From assembly GCF_014207355.1 (NCBI RefSeq), contig NZ_JACHEF010000008.1, forward strand, positions 186,001-250,000: a stretch of 64,000 nucleotides of DNA, read 5' to 3'. This DNA comes from Mesorhizobium sangaii. Its GTDB lineage: Bacteria > Pseudomonadota > Alphaproteobacteria > Rhizobiales > Rhizobiaceae. The notes beneath the pieces are model-generated. The model searched no databases. It worked only from the letters and a program-made list of their open reading frames with translations, and had not been told where the DNA came from. Below are positions 53,530 to 61,825 of this stretch, in pieces (position 1 is the stretch's first letter; the number at the start of each line of letters is the position of its first letter). Both the position numbers and the translations under genes were made by a program.

Positions 53530-55043
53530 GGCTAAGTGGTAAACTGCCGGCAATCATAGCCGCGGCATTCGGCCTGCTGCTCATCGGAACGAACGTGCAA
53601 GGCGTCGTCGAGGCAAAGAACGCGCACGTCACGGCGTCGACGGCCACCCAGCGCGTCAAGCTCGGTCTTAACAAGTCGGTGGTCATCGACCTGCCGAGCG
53701 ATGCCTATGACATTCTCGTCGCCAACCCGGTGGTTGCCGATGCGGTCACCCGCACCGCAAGGCGCATTTATCTGTTCGGCAAGTCGGTCGGCGAGACGAA
53801 TATCTTTGTCTTCGGCCCGAATGGCGAGCAGATCGTCAGTTTGGATCTGGCCGTCGAACGCGACGTTGCCGGCCTTGAGGACTATATCAAGCGCTTCATT
53901 CCGACGTCGGCCATCAAGGTGGAATTGCTGAATGACAACGTCGTCCTGACCGGAACGGTCGACACGCCGCTGGACGCAAAACGCGCCGTCGACCTGGCGA
54001 CGATCTTCGTGTCGGGCGGTGAAGCGACGACGGGACAATATTCGCAGACCGCGGCCGGCGGTTCGGCCCAGAGCGGCGTCGACATCAACAATCCGGACCA
54101 GGAGCGTCGCACCAGCAAGATCGTCAACCTGCTTCAGATCATCGGCGACGACCAGGTCACGCTGAAGGTGACGGTCGCCGAAGTCAGCCGCTCGGTGATG
54201 AAGCAGCTCGGCGTCAACATGGTCGGCAGTGGCGGTAGCAACGGCATCAGCTACGGCGCGGTCAGCGACAATTTCACCGGCCTCGGCAAGCAGCTGTCGA
54301 ATTCGGGCTTCAACATCGGCGCCTCGGGGCTGCAGGCCTATATCAACGCCATGGAGCAGTCCGGGGTCATGAAGACCCTGGCAGAGCCGACCTTGACCGC
54401 CGTGTCCGGCGAGAAGGCGACCTTCAAGGTCGGTGGTGAGTACAACATGGTGAGCGGCGTCTCCCAGAATGTATCGACCGACAACCAGACCGGCCTGAAG
54501 ACCTACAGCGTCGACAAGATCGAGTACGGCATTGGTCTGGAATTCCAGCCGGTGGTGTTGTCTCCCGGCCGCATAAGCCTGAAAGTCAGAACCTCGGTTT
54601 CCGAGCCGACGACGGAAGGGTCGGTTTCGTTCTCCAGTGGCGTGACCAGCCCCGGCATGAATGCGCTGTCACTGCGCAAGCGCCTTGCCGATACGACCGT
54701 TGAACTGCCCTCGGGCGGCTCCATGATGATCGCCGGCCTGGTTCGCGACGATGTCAGGCAAGCCGTCAACGGGTTGCCAGGGCTGACAAAGATCCCGGTG
54801 CTCGGCGCGCTCTTCCGCAGCAGGGATTTCGTGCGCAACGAAACAGAGCTGGTGATCATCATCACGCCGTATCTCGCACGGCCCGTGGCACGCAACGACC
54901 TTGCCAAGCCGGACGACAATTTCAACGCTGCCAGCGATGGCGCCGCCATGTTCCTTGGCAGGGTCAATCGCGTCTACGGCACCATGCAGACTGACAAGCC
55001 CAACGGCCGTTACCATGGCGTTGTCGGCTTCATCTACAAATAG
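53526..55043 (+). CDS. cpaC: Outer-membrane secretin CpaC (RcpA)
   Basis: A 505-residue secretin that forms the pilus exit channel. Signal peptide 1-30, pilus-assembly N-domain with LGLNKSVVIDLPSDAYDI, a BON-like domain (about 115-165), then the secretin domain with MSGVMKTLAEPTLTAVSGEK-like VMKTLAEPTLTAVSG and the final VPVLGALF equivalent IPVLGALFRSRDF. Start ATGA overlaps cpaB. Confidence 0.92.
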   Translation: MRLSGKLPAIIAAAFGLLLIGTNVQGVVEAKNAHVTASTATQRVKLGLNKSVVIDLPSDAYDILVANPVVADAVTRTARRIYLFGKSVGETNIFVFGPNGEQIVSLDLAVERDVAGLEDYIKRFIPTSAIKVELLNDNVVLTGTVDTPLDAKRAVDLATIFVSGGEATTGQYSQTAAGGSAQSGVDINNPDQERRTSKIVNLLQIIGDDQVTLKVTVAEVSRSVMKQLGVNMVGSGGSNGISYGAVSDNFTGLGKQLSNSGFNIGASGLQAYINAMEQSGVMKTLAEPTLTAVSGEKATFKVGGEYNMVSGVSQNVSTDNQTGLKTYSVDKIEYGIGLEFQPVVLSPGRISLKVRTSVSEPTTEGSVSFSSGVTSPGMNALSLRKRLADTTVELPSGGSMMIAGLVRDDVRQAVNGLPGLTKIPVLGALFRSRDFVRNETELVIIITPYLARPVARNDLAKPDDNFNAASDGAAMFLGRVNRVYGTMQTDKPNGRYHGVVGFIYK

Positions 55044-55055
55044 GCGGGAGCGGAT

Positions 55056-55793
55056 ATGTCTCAGTCAGCATTGAAGGCAAGCACCATCGCCACAACGATG
55101 CGCTTTGGCCGTTCGCGAACTTGCGGGCGAGCCGTTCCGGTCCTGGCAATTGCGGTAGCGGCGCTGCTGTCCGGCTGCGCCAATCGCGACAGCGTCACCG
55201 TCGGTGCGATTCCGGATGATTATCGCACCAATCATCCCATCGTGATCGCGGAGAAGAACCAGAAGATCGACCTGCCTGTCGGCGCCGGCGATCGCGGCAT
55301 GACCGGATCGCAGCGCGACACGCTTCTGGGCTTCCTCGACAGCTATGACAAGAGTGCCGCCCCGACGCTGACGATCCAGGTCCCGAGCGGGTCGGCCAAC
55401 GAGGTCGCCGCGACGGCGGCCGCCCGCGATTTCGCACGGCTCGCGGTCGCCGCTGGTGTCAAGCGCAACCGGGTCGTCGTCACCTCCTATCAGGCCGCCT
55501 CGAGCGAGATCTCCTCGCCGGTTCGCGTCTCCTTTGTCTCGGTGAGAGCCCAGACCGACAAATGCGGACGCTGGCCAGCTGACCTGGTCGAGACCTCGGA
55601 AAACAAGCATTATGCCGACTTCGGCTGCTCCTATCAGAACAATCTCGCCGCGCAGATGGCCAACCCGGCCGATCTGCTCGGCCCGCGGAAATCTACCGAC
55701 ATCGATGCTGAAAATCGCGGCGCGGTGATCGATGTCTACCGTCAGAGGGGCATCTCGGGCGATTTCCTTGGCAATTCGGAAGTAGATTACTGA
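55056..55793 (+). CDS. cpaD: Pilus assembly lipoprotein CpaD
   Basis: A 245-residue lipoprotein: basic N-terminus, hydrophobic stretch and lipobox LSGC with the cysteine near residue 41. The rest shows the CpaD domain, including DDYRTNHPIVIAEKNQKIDLPV and FGCSYQNNLAAQMANPADLLGPR. It is believed to assist the secretin as a pilotin-like partner. Confidence 0.9.
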   Translation: MSQSALKASTIATTMRFGRSRTCGRAVPVLAIAVAALLSGCANRDSVTVGAIPDDYRTNHPIVIAEKNQKIDLPVGAGDRGMTGSQRDTLLGFLDSYDKSAAPTLTIQVPSGSANEVAATAAARDFARLAVAAGVKRNRVVVTSYQAASSEISSPVRVSFVSVRAQTDKCGRWPADLVETSENKHYADFGCSYQNNLAAQMANPADLLGPRKSTDIDAENRGAVIDVYRQRGISGDFLGNSEVDY

Positions 55794-55830
55794 GCCGCCG
55801 TCTCGGACAGAACAGGCCACGCGAAAGAGT

Positions 55831-57120
55831 ATGATCATGAGCAACCTTGCCTACGACGCCCCGGTGGATGGCAGCGATACGTCGCAGCAAGACATCGCCG
55901 CGATGCAGGCATTGCGGCCGATCCCGCGCATCTCGATCCAGGCATTCTGCGAGACCGAGGGCGTTGCCAATCCGGTCGAGCGCGCCGGCGAGGACCGCCG
56001 CATGACGAAGGCGCATCTCAAGGTCCATATGGGCGGCGTCCCCACCGCCATCGAATTCTATCAGTCGGCGCCGACGCCCAATCTTATCCTGCTGGAATCG
56101 CGCAGCGAGCCGAAGCAATTGCTGGAGCAACTCGCCCAGCTCTCGGAATATTGCGATCCGACCTCGAAGGTGGTGGTGATCGGTCATTACAATGATGTCG
56201 GTCTCTATCGCGAGCTCATCCGCTCCGGCATTTCCGAATATGTGATCGCACCTGTCTCGATGGCTGACATCGTCAGCGTGGTGTCGTCGATTTTCATTGA
56301 TCCGGAAGCCGAGCCGCTCGGCCGCTCGATCGCCTTTGTCGGCGCCAAGGGCGGCGTCGGTTCCTCCACGATTGCCCACAATGTGGCCTGGGCGATGTCC
56401 ACCCTGTTCAAATCCGAGGTGGTCGTCGCCGATCTCGACCTCGCTTTCGGTACGGCCAACATCAATTTCGACCGGGATCCGGCGCAAGGCATCGCCGAGG
56501 CGGTGTTTTCGCCGGAGCGCATCGATGAAGTCTATCTCGACCGTCTGCTGACCCAGTGCGCCGAACACCTGTCGCTGCTGGCAGCCCCTTCGACGCTCGA
56601 AAGGGTCTATGACTTCGATCCCGAAGCCTTCGCGCAGCTCATCGACACCGCCCAGCGCAGCGTGCCGCTACTGGTGCTCGATATTCCCCATGCCTGGACG
56701 GGCTGGACCAAGAACACGCTGATCAAGGCCGACGAGATCGTCATCACGGCGACGCCGGAACTGGCCAATCTGCGCAACACCAAGAACCTGTTCGACATGT
56801 TGAAGCGACTTCGTCCCAACGACCCGCCGCCGAAGCTGATCATCAACCAGGCCGGCGTCCCCAAGCGCCCGGAGATTTCACCGTCCGATTTCACCGAGCC
56901 GCTCGGCCTGACGCCGATGTCGGTCATTGGCTTTGATCCGTTGCTGTTCGGCAATGCCGCCAACAACGGGCGCATGCTTGGCGAAATGGATGCCAAGAAC
57001 TCGGTTGTCGCGATGATCAACGAAATCGCGCACGTGCTGACTGGGCGCAGCGAAATCAAGACGAAGAAGAAGGCAGGGCTTGGCAATCTGCTTGGCAGGC
57101 TCTCGCGCAACAAGAAATGA
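55831..57120 (+). CDS. cpaE: Pilus assembly ATPase CpaE (TadZ), MinD/ParA-like
   Basis: A 429-residue protein with a receiver-like N-terminal domain (about 60-155) and a ParA/MinD-type ATPase domain with the deviant Walker motif KGGVGSSTIAHN near residue 171. TadZ/CpaE proteins place the Tad machine at the cell pole. Starts at ATG 55831; an ATG two codons on is equally possible. Ends in a basic tail. Confidence 0.92.
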   Translation: MIMSNLAYDAPVDGSDTSQQDIAAMQALRPIPRISIQAFCETEGVANPVERAGEDRRMTKAHLKVHMGGVPTAIEFYQSAPTPNLILLESRSEPKQLLEQLAQLSEYCDPTSKVVVIGHYNDVGLYRELIRSGISEYVIAPVSMADIVSVVSSIFIDPEAEPLGRSIAFVGAKGGVGSSTIAHNVAWAMSTLFKSEVVVADLDLAFGTANINFDRDPAQGIAEAVFSPERIDEVYLDRLLTQCAEHLSLLAAPSTLERVYDFDPEAFAQLIDTAQRSVPLLVLDIPHAWTGWTKNTLIKADEIVITATPELANLRNTKNLFDMLKRLRPNDPPPKLIINQAGVPKRPEISPSDFTEPLGLTPMSVIGFDPLLFGNAANNGRMLGEMDAKNSVVAMINEIAHVLTGRSEIKTKKKAGLGNLLGRLSRNKK

Positions 57121-57149
57121 CGTTTCAGCGGTGGAATCGGTAGCAGATC

Positions 57150-58655
57150 ATGTTTGGTAAAAGAGGCAGCGACGACGGAAACCGGTTCACGCCGGAATTT
57201 CGCCAGCCGGCACCGACCCCGGTTGCGCCGGCGGCCGCAAGTTCTGCGGATACGGCGGTGCTTGCCCGCCCCGCCGCGCCTTTGCCAAGCGCACCTGTCG
57301 CGCCGCCGGCGCGCCGCACAATCGAGGCGCCGCCATCGGCGCCGGACCTGAAGCGGGTCCAGCGCGAAAAGAGCGAATCCTACTACGACACCAAGAGCCA
57401 GGTTTTCTCCGCGCTCATCGACACGATCGATCTGTCGCAGCTCTCCAAGCTTGATCCCGAAAGCGCACGCGAAGAAATCCGTGACATCGTCAACGACATC
57501 ATCGCGATCAAGAATTTCGCGATGACGATCGCCGAGCAGGAGGAACTGCTCGAGGACATCTGCAACGATGTGCTCGGCTATGGGCCGCTCGAGCCGTTGC
57601 TGGCGCGCGATGACATCGCCGACATCATGGTCAACGGCTCCAAGAACGTCTACATCGAAGTCAACGGCAAGGTCGAACAGACCGGCATCCGCTTTCGCGA
57701 CAACCAGCAGCTCCTCAACATCTGCCAGCGCATCGTCAGCCAGGTTGGCCGCCGTGTCGACGAATCCAGCCCGATCTGCGACGCGCGTCTTCCCGACGGC
57801 TCCCGCGTCAACGTCATCGCGCCGCCGCTCTCCATCGACGGTGCCACGCTCACCATCCGCAAATTCAAGAAGGACAAGCTGACCCTCGATCAGCTGGTCA
57901 AGTTCGGCGCCATCTCACCGCAGGGAGCCGAAGTTCTCAAGATCATCAGTCGTGTTCGCTGCAACATCGTCATCTCGGGCGGTACCGGCTCGGGCAAGAC
58001 GACGCTGCTCAACTGCCTGACCAACTATATCGACCGCGAGGAGCGCGTCATCACCTGCGAGGATTCGGCCGAGCTGCAATTGCAGCAGCCGCATGTCGTG
58101 CGCCTCGAAACCCGCCCGCCCAATCTGGAGGGCGAGGGTGAGGTGACGATGCGCGACCTGGTCAAGAACTGCCTGCGCATGCGTCCCGAGCGCATCATCG
58201 TCGGCGAAGTGCGCGGACCCGAGGTGTTCGATCTTCTGCAGGCGATGAACACCGGCCATGACGGTTCGATGGGAACGATCCACTCGAACAGCCCGCGCGA
58301 ATGCCTGAACCGTATCGAATCCATGATCGCGATGGGCGGTTATTCGCTGCCGCAGAAGACCGTGCGCGAAATCGTCGTCGGCTCCATCGACGTGATCATC
58401 CAGGCGGCGCGCCTGCGCGATGGATCGCGTCGCATTACCCACATCACCGAGGTGATCGGAATGGAAGGCGACGTCATCATCACACAGGATATCGTCCTCT
58501 ATAACATCAAGGGCGAGGACGCCAATGGCCGGCTGCTGGGAGAGCATGTATCGACCGGCATTGGTCGTCCGCATTTCTGGGACAGGGCTCGTTATTATGG
58601 TGAGGAGCAGCGCCTCGCCACCGCGCTCGAGGCGATGGAGAAACGCGCTGACTGA
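57150..58655 (+). CDS. cpaF: Pilus secretion ATPase CpaF (TadA)
   Basis: A 501-residue type II/IV secretion ATPase that powers both extension and retraction of Tad pili. After an Ala/Pro-rich N-terminus of about 65 residues comes the conserved core with Walker A GGTGSGKTT near residue 275, the Asp box, VGEVRGPEVFDLLQAMNTGH and the His box GSMGTIHSN. Length as in the family. Confidence 0.95.
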   Translation: MFGKRGSDDGNRFTPEFRQPAPTPVAPAAASSADTAVLARPAAPLPSAPVAPPARRTIEAPPSAPDLKRVQREKSESYYDTKSQVFSALIDTIDLSQLSKLDPESAREEIRDIVNDIIAIKNFAMTIAEQEELLEDICNDVLGYGPLEPLLARDDIADIMVNGSKNVYIEVNGKVEQTGIRFRDNQQLLNICQRIVSQVGRRVDESSPICDARLPDGSRVNVIAPPLSIDGATLTIRKFKKDKLTLDQLVKFGAISPQGAEVLKIISRVRCNIVISGGTGSGKTTLLNCLTNYIDREERVITCEDSAELQLQQPHVVRLETRPPNLEGEGEVTMRDLVKNCLRMRPERIIVGEVRGPEVFDLLQAMNTGHDGSMGTIHSNSPRECLNRIESMIAMGGYSLPQKTVREIVVGSIDVIIQAARLRDGSRRITHITEVIGMEGDVIITQDIVLYNIKGEDANGRLLGEHVSTGIGRPHFWDRARYYGEEQRLATALEAMEKRAD

Positions 58656-58675
58656 CGGCGTGAGGGTTCTGGCCA

Positions 58676-59689
58676 ATGTTTGGAATTGACGGCACAGTAC
58701 TGGCGTTTGTCGTGCTCGCCGGCTTCAGTGCCGGCGCGGTGGCTTATGCATTTCTGTTCACCCGGATGAGCAACGAGAAACAGGTCGGCAAGCGGCTTGA
58801 AACGATCAAGACCGCCGAGACGGATCGCTCCGTCGTCAAGGCCTCGCGCGACCGCGCGGCGGAAGCCGTCAAGCGGCGCAAATCGGTTCAGGATTCGCTG
58901 AACGAGCTCGACGCAAAGCAGAAAACCAAGGACAGCGCGGTCAAGAAACCACCGCTGAAAGCCCAACTCCGTCAGGCCGGCCTGAAGACCACCGTCGAGC
59001 GCTTCTATGTATATTCCGCCATATGCGGCCTCGCTGTGACGATGGCTGCCTTTATGGCCGGAGCGCCGGCGATCGTCTTGCCGGGCGTGCTGCTGGCCGG
59101 CGCACTCGGCCTGCCGCGCTGGTTCGTCTCGTTTCGTCGCGCCCGCCGGGTCAAGGCATTCCTCAACGAATTTCCAAACGCGCTCGATATCATCGTGCGC
59201 GCCGTCAAATCCGGCCTGCCGCTGAACGACGCCGTACGCCTGATCGCCAACGAATCGCCCGAACCGGTGAAGACCGAATTCCGTCGTATCGTCGATTCCC
59301 AGCAGATGGGCCTGTCGATCCCCGATGCGACCTTGCGCATGCCCGAAACCATGCCTTGCACGGAGGCAAGCTTCTTCGGCATCGTCATCCAGATTCAGTC
59401 GCAGGCCGGCGGCAACCTGTCCGAGGCGCTGGGCAATCTTTCGCGCGTGCTTCGCGATCGCAAGAAGATGAAAGCCAAGGTCCAGGCCCTGTCGATGGAA
59501 GCCAAAGCGTCCGCCGCCATTATCGGCGCGCTGCCCTTCATCGTTGCGTTTCTCGTCTACCTGTCGAGCCCAAACTACCTGATGCCGCTGTTCGTCACCA
59601 GTGTTGGACACCTGATCCTTGGGTGCTCGGCAGTCTGGATGTCGATCGGCATCTTTGTGATGCGCAAGATGATGAACTTTGAAGTCTAG
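58676..59689 (+). CDS. tadB: Tad inner-membrane protein TadB (CpaG)
   Basis: A 337-residue GspF-like membrane protein: N-terminal span (about 5-25), a basic cytoplasmic stretch, two spans near 110-150, the T2SSF domain (FLNEFPNALDIIVRAVKSGLPL near residue 165), and two C-terminal spans. It forms the platform with TadC. 20 bases after cpaF. Confidence 0.91.
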   Translation: MFGIDGTVLAFVVLAGFSAGAVAYAFLFTRMSNEKQVGKRLETIKTAETDRSVVKASRDRAAEAVKRRKSVQDSLNELDAKQKTKDSAVKKPPLKAQLRQAGLKTTVERFYVYSAICGLAVTMAAFMAGAPAIVLPGVLLAGALGLPRWFVSFRRARRVKAFLNEFPNALDIIVRAVKSGLPLNDAVRLIANESPEPVKTEFRRIVDSQQMGLSIPDATLRMPETMPCTEASFFGIVIQIQSQAGGNLSEALGNLSRVLRDRKKMKAKVQALSMEAKASAAIIGALPFIVAFLVYLSSPNYLMPLFVTSVGHLILGCSAVWMSIGIFVMRKMMNFEV

Positions 59690-59698
59690 GACCGCGGC

Positions 59699-60721
59699 AT
59701 GACCGACCAAGTCATCAAATCCCTGACCGACCCCAGCTTCCTGATCGCGTTGCTGGTCGGCATAGCCGTGTTTGCGACCGTTTTCACCTTGCTGCCGGCG
59801 TTTGGCGGAAACCAGCTCAAGTCACGCATGAAAACCGTCGCGCTGGAACGCGACGAACTGCGTGCCCAGCAGCGTGCCCGGCTTGCCGTCGAGGCGGATC
59901 GCCGTCGCAAGGGCCTGCGCGAGGAGCAGTCGGTTGGCATGCGCAACATTGTCGACCGGCTGGATCTGAGGCGCGCGCTTGCCGATGAGGGCACATTGCA
60001 GAAGCTCAAGGTCGCCGGGTTTCGCGGGCAGAACCCGCTGACGCAGTTTCTTTTCTTCCGGCTCGTGCTTCCTTTTGTCGGCTTCGCGCTGGCCGCGATC
60101 TACATTTTCCTGCTCGGGGGACTGCCCGACAAACCGTTGGTCATCCGGCTGTTCGTTTGCATCCTCGTTGCCTATGCCGGCTTCTATGCTCCGGTCGTCT
60201 ACATCAACAACCGCGCCACCAAGCGCAAGCAGTCGATCCAGATGGCATGGCCGGATGCGCTCGATCTGATGCTGATCTGCGTCGAATCGGGCATGTCGGT
60301 GGAAGCAGCCCTGCGCAAGGTCGCCGAAGAGATCGGCGCCCAGTCGGTGGCGCTGGCGGAAGAGTTCATCCTCACCAACGCCGAGCTTTCCTTTCTGCAG
60401 GAGCGCAAGCAGGCCTACGAGAACCTGGCAAGCCGCACCGGCCTGGAATCGGTCAAGTCGGTGTCGCAGGCACTCGTCCAGGCCGAGCGTTACGGCACGC
60501 CGGTGGCGCATGCACTGCGCGTACTGGCCGCCGAAAGCCGCGATATGCGCATGAACGCGGCCGAGAAGAAAGCGGCGGCCTTGCCGCCGAAGCTCACCGT
60601 ACCGATGATCCTGTTCTTCCTGCCGGTGCTTTTCGCCATCATCCTGGGCCCCGCCGGCATTCAGGTCAGCCAGCGCGGCATCTTCGGCGATCGTTCGGCA
60701 CCATCATCGACCGCGCAATAG
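59699..60721 (+). CDS. tadC: Tad inner-membrane protein TadC (CpaH)
   Basis: A 340-residue GspF-like protein with an N-terminal span, two spans at about 115-165, the T2SSF domain (AWPDALDLMLICVESGMSVEAALRKVA near residue 182) and a C-terminal span with PMILFFLPVLFAIILGPAGIQV. Paired with TadB. Last plus-strand gene of the Tad operon; a strong bidirectional terminator follows. Confidence 0.91.
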   Translation: MTDQVIKSLTDPSFLIALLVGIAVFATVFTLLPAFGGNQLKSRMKTVALERDELRAQQRARLAVEADRRRKGLREEQSVGMRNIVDRLDLRRALADEGTLQKLKVAGFRGQNPLTQFLFFRLVLPFVGFALAAIYIFLLGGLPDKPLVIRLFVCILVAYAGFYAPVVYINNRATKRKQSIQMAWPDALDLMLICVESGMSVEAALRKVAEEIGAQSVALAEEFILTNAELSFLQERKQAYENLASRTGLESVKSVSQALVQAERYGTPVAHALRVLAAESRDMRMNAAEKKAAALPPKLTVPMILFFLPVLFAIILGPAGIQVSQRGIFGDRSAPSSTAQ

Positions 60722-60744
60722 AGGCGAGGCTCGTCCCGCGCCAC

Positions 60745-60787
60745 AAATGACGAAGCCGCGCTGAACGCAGCGCGGCTTTCGTCATTT
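60745..60787. terminator. Bidirectional terminator between tadC and tadD
   Basis: AAATGACG (60745-60752) and AAGCCGCGCTG (60753-60763) pair with CAGCGCGGCTT (60768-60778) and CGTCATTT (60780-60787); loop AACG, one bulged T. With A-rich and T-rich ends, this 19-bp stem suits both convergent genes. Confidence 0.85.
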
Positions 60788-60799
60788 CAAGGTCGTCTA

Positions 60800-60889
60800 A
60801 TGCATGTCGCCGAAAAGTGCGCAGCGGTTTTGGGACAACGACATGCATGAAACAAAGACTTAAAGCACGTTCGGAGAGACGCGCTCTAG
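60800..60889. repeat. Palindromic repeat, family B, copy 5 (contains tadD stop)
   Basis: ATGCATGTCGCCGAAAAGTG at 60800, CGCAGCGGTTTTGGGACAAC, ACATGCAT ending at 60848, then the tail AAACAAAGACTTAAAGCACG to about 60889. It is the most complete copy. The tadD stop codon (60886-60888) lies at its tail end. Confidence 0.8.
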
Positions 60890-61743
60890 TTGGTCGCGGA
60901 CTTTGGCTTGTCCTTGAGCTGGCTCCAGACATTCTGCTGGGCCAGCATCTGGCGCAGATAGGCGACGTTTGCCTGTGCTTGTTCTGGCGAGAGTTCCTGC
61001 GAGGCGATCTTTTCGGCTTCGTCGAAACGGCCCTGCAGGCCGACGACCAGCGCAAGGTTCTGGCGCACCCGGCTGTCTGCGTTCGGTTGCTGCGCGGCGG
61101 AGCGCATATAGGTTTCGGCGGTGCGCAGGTCACCTTCCAGCACGTAGGACATGCCGAGATTGGAGAGCACCGAAGGCTCGTTCGGCTTCAGTTCGAGAGC
61201 CTTGCGGTAGAGCTGGCGCGCGTCGTCCTTCTGGCCGATCTGGTCGAGAATGGCCGCTTCGGCCGACACCAGCCTCCAGTCGGGATATTCCGGTGTCTGG
61301 GCGCGGCGCACGGCGTCCAGCGCGGCCTCGAACTGGCCATTAGCGGCCAGCGCCTTGCCATAGGAGGCGAGCACGTCGCGATCCTTCGGCATGGCGATCG
61401 CCAGCTTGCGCATCACGGCGAGCGACTGGTCGGCGTCGCCATCCATCTGCAGCGCCGCCGCATAATTGGTGGCGATCCGCTTGTCGGTGGGGTTCCTGGC
61501 GTAGGATTGGCCAAGTGCCCCCGTCGCAGTATGCAGTTCTCCCGCCGACATGGTTTCCAGCGGTTTGCCGCTGGTGCGTCCGATCGAGCCGGTGGTGAAC
61601 TTGTCTGTTGCGCAACCGGCGACACCGGCCGCGAGCGCCAGCACGAGGGCCGTGGTGATGAACCGTTTTCCCTTGGCATTGATCGTGCGGTTGGTCGGCA
61701 TCGGCACCGGGCCTCCATTCATGCGCGGCCATTGCGTGGCCAT
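60886..61743 (-). CDS. tadD: TPR lipoprotein TadD
   Basis: A 285-residue lipoprotein with lipobox VAGC (Cys near residue 44) and several TPR units from about 75 on, such as YAAALQMDGDADQSLAVMRKL and ALELKPNEPSVLSNLGMSYVLEG. TadD is the outer-membrane TPR factor of the Tad machine. AGGAGGG at the correct distance supports ATG 61743, giving an N-terminal extension before the signal; ATG 61701 would give a more usual lipoprotein start. It is transcribed against the rest of the Tad operon. Confidence 0.87.
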   Translation of the reverse strand: MATQWPRMNGGPVPMPTNRTINAKGKRFITTALVLALAAGVAGCATDKFTTGSIGRTSGKPLETMSAGELHTATGALGQSYARNPTDKRIATNYAAALQMDGDADQSLAVMRKLAIAMPKDRDVLASYGKALAANGQFEAALDAVRRAQTPEYPDWRLVSAEAAILDQIGQKDDARQLYRKALELKPNEPSVLSNLGMSYVLEGDLRTAETYMRSAAQQPNADSRVRQNLALVVGLQGRFDEAEKIASQELSPEQAQANVAYLRQMLAQQNVWSQLKDKPKSATN

Positions 61744-61767
61744 CTTCCCTCCTGAAGAAATATTCTG

Positions 61768-61788
61768 TTAACCCTAACGGATGGTTAA
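61768..61788. promoter_or_regulatory. Inverted repeat TTAACC-N9-GGTTAA between tadD and pepA
   Basis: Perfect 6-base arms, 9-base spacer, in the 82-base gap between divergent tadD and pepA. It sits 25 bases upstream of the tadD start and 38 upstream of pepA. The arms equal the TTAACC half-sites seen near flp and cpaB. Confidence 0.45.
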
Positions 61789-61825
61789 GAATGGCGACTC
61801 AAGGCCGCCGCACGGAGAACATCGA

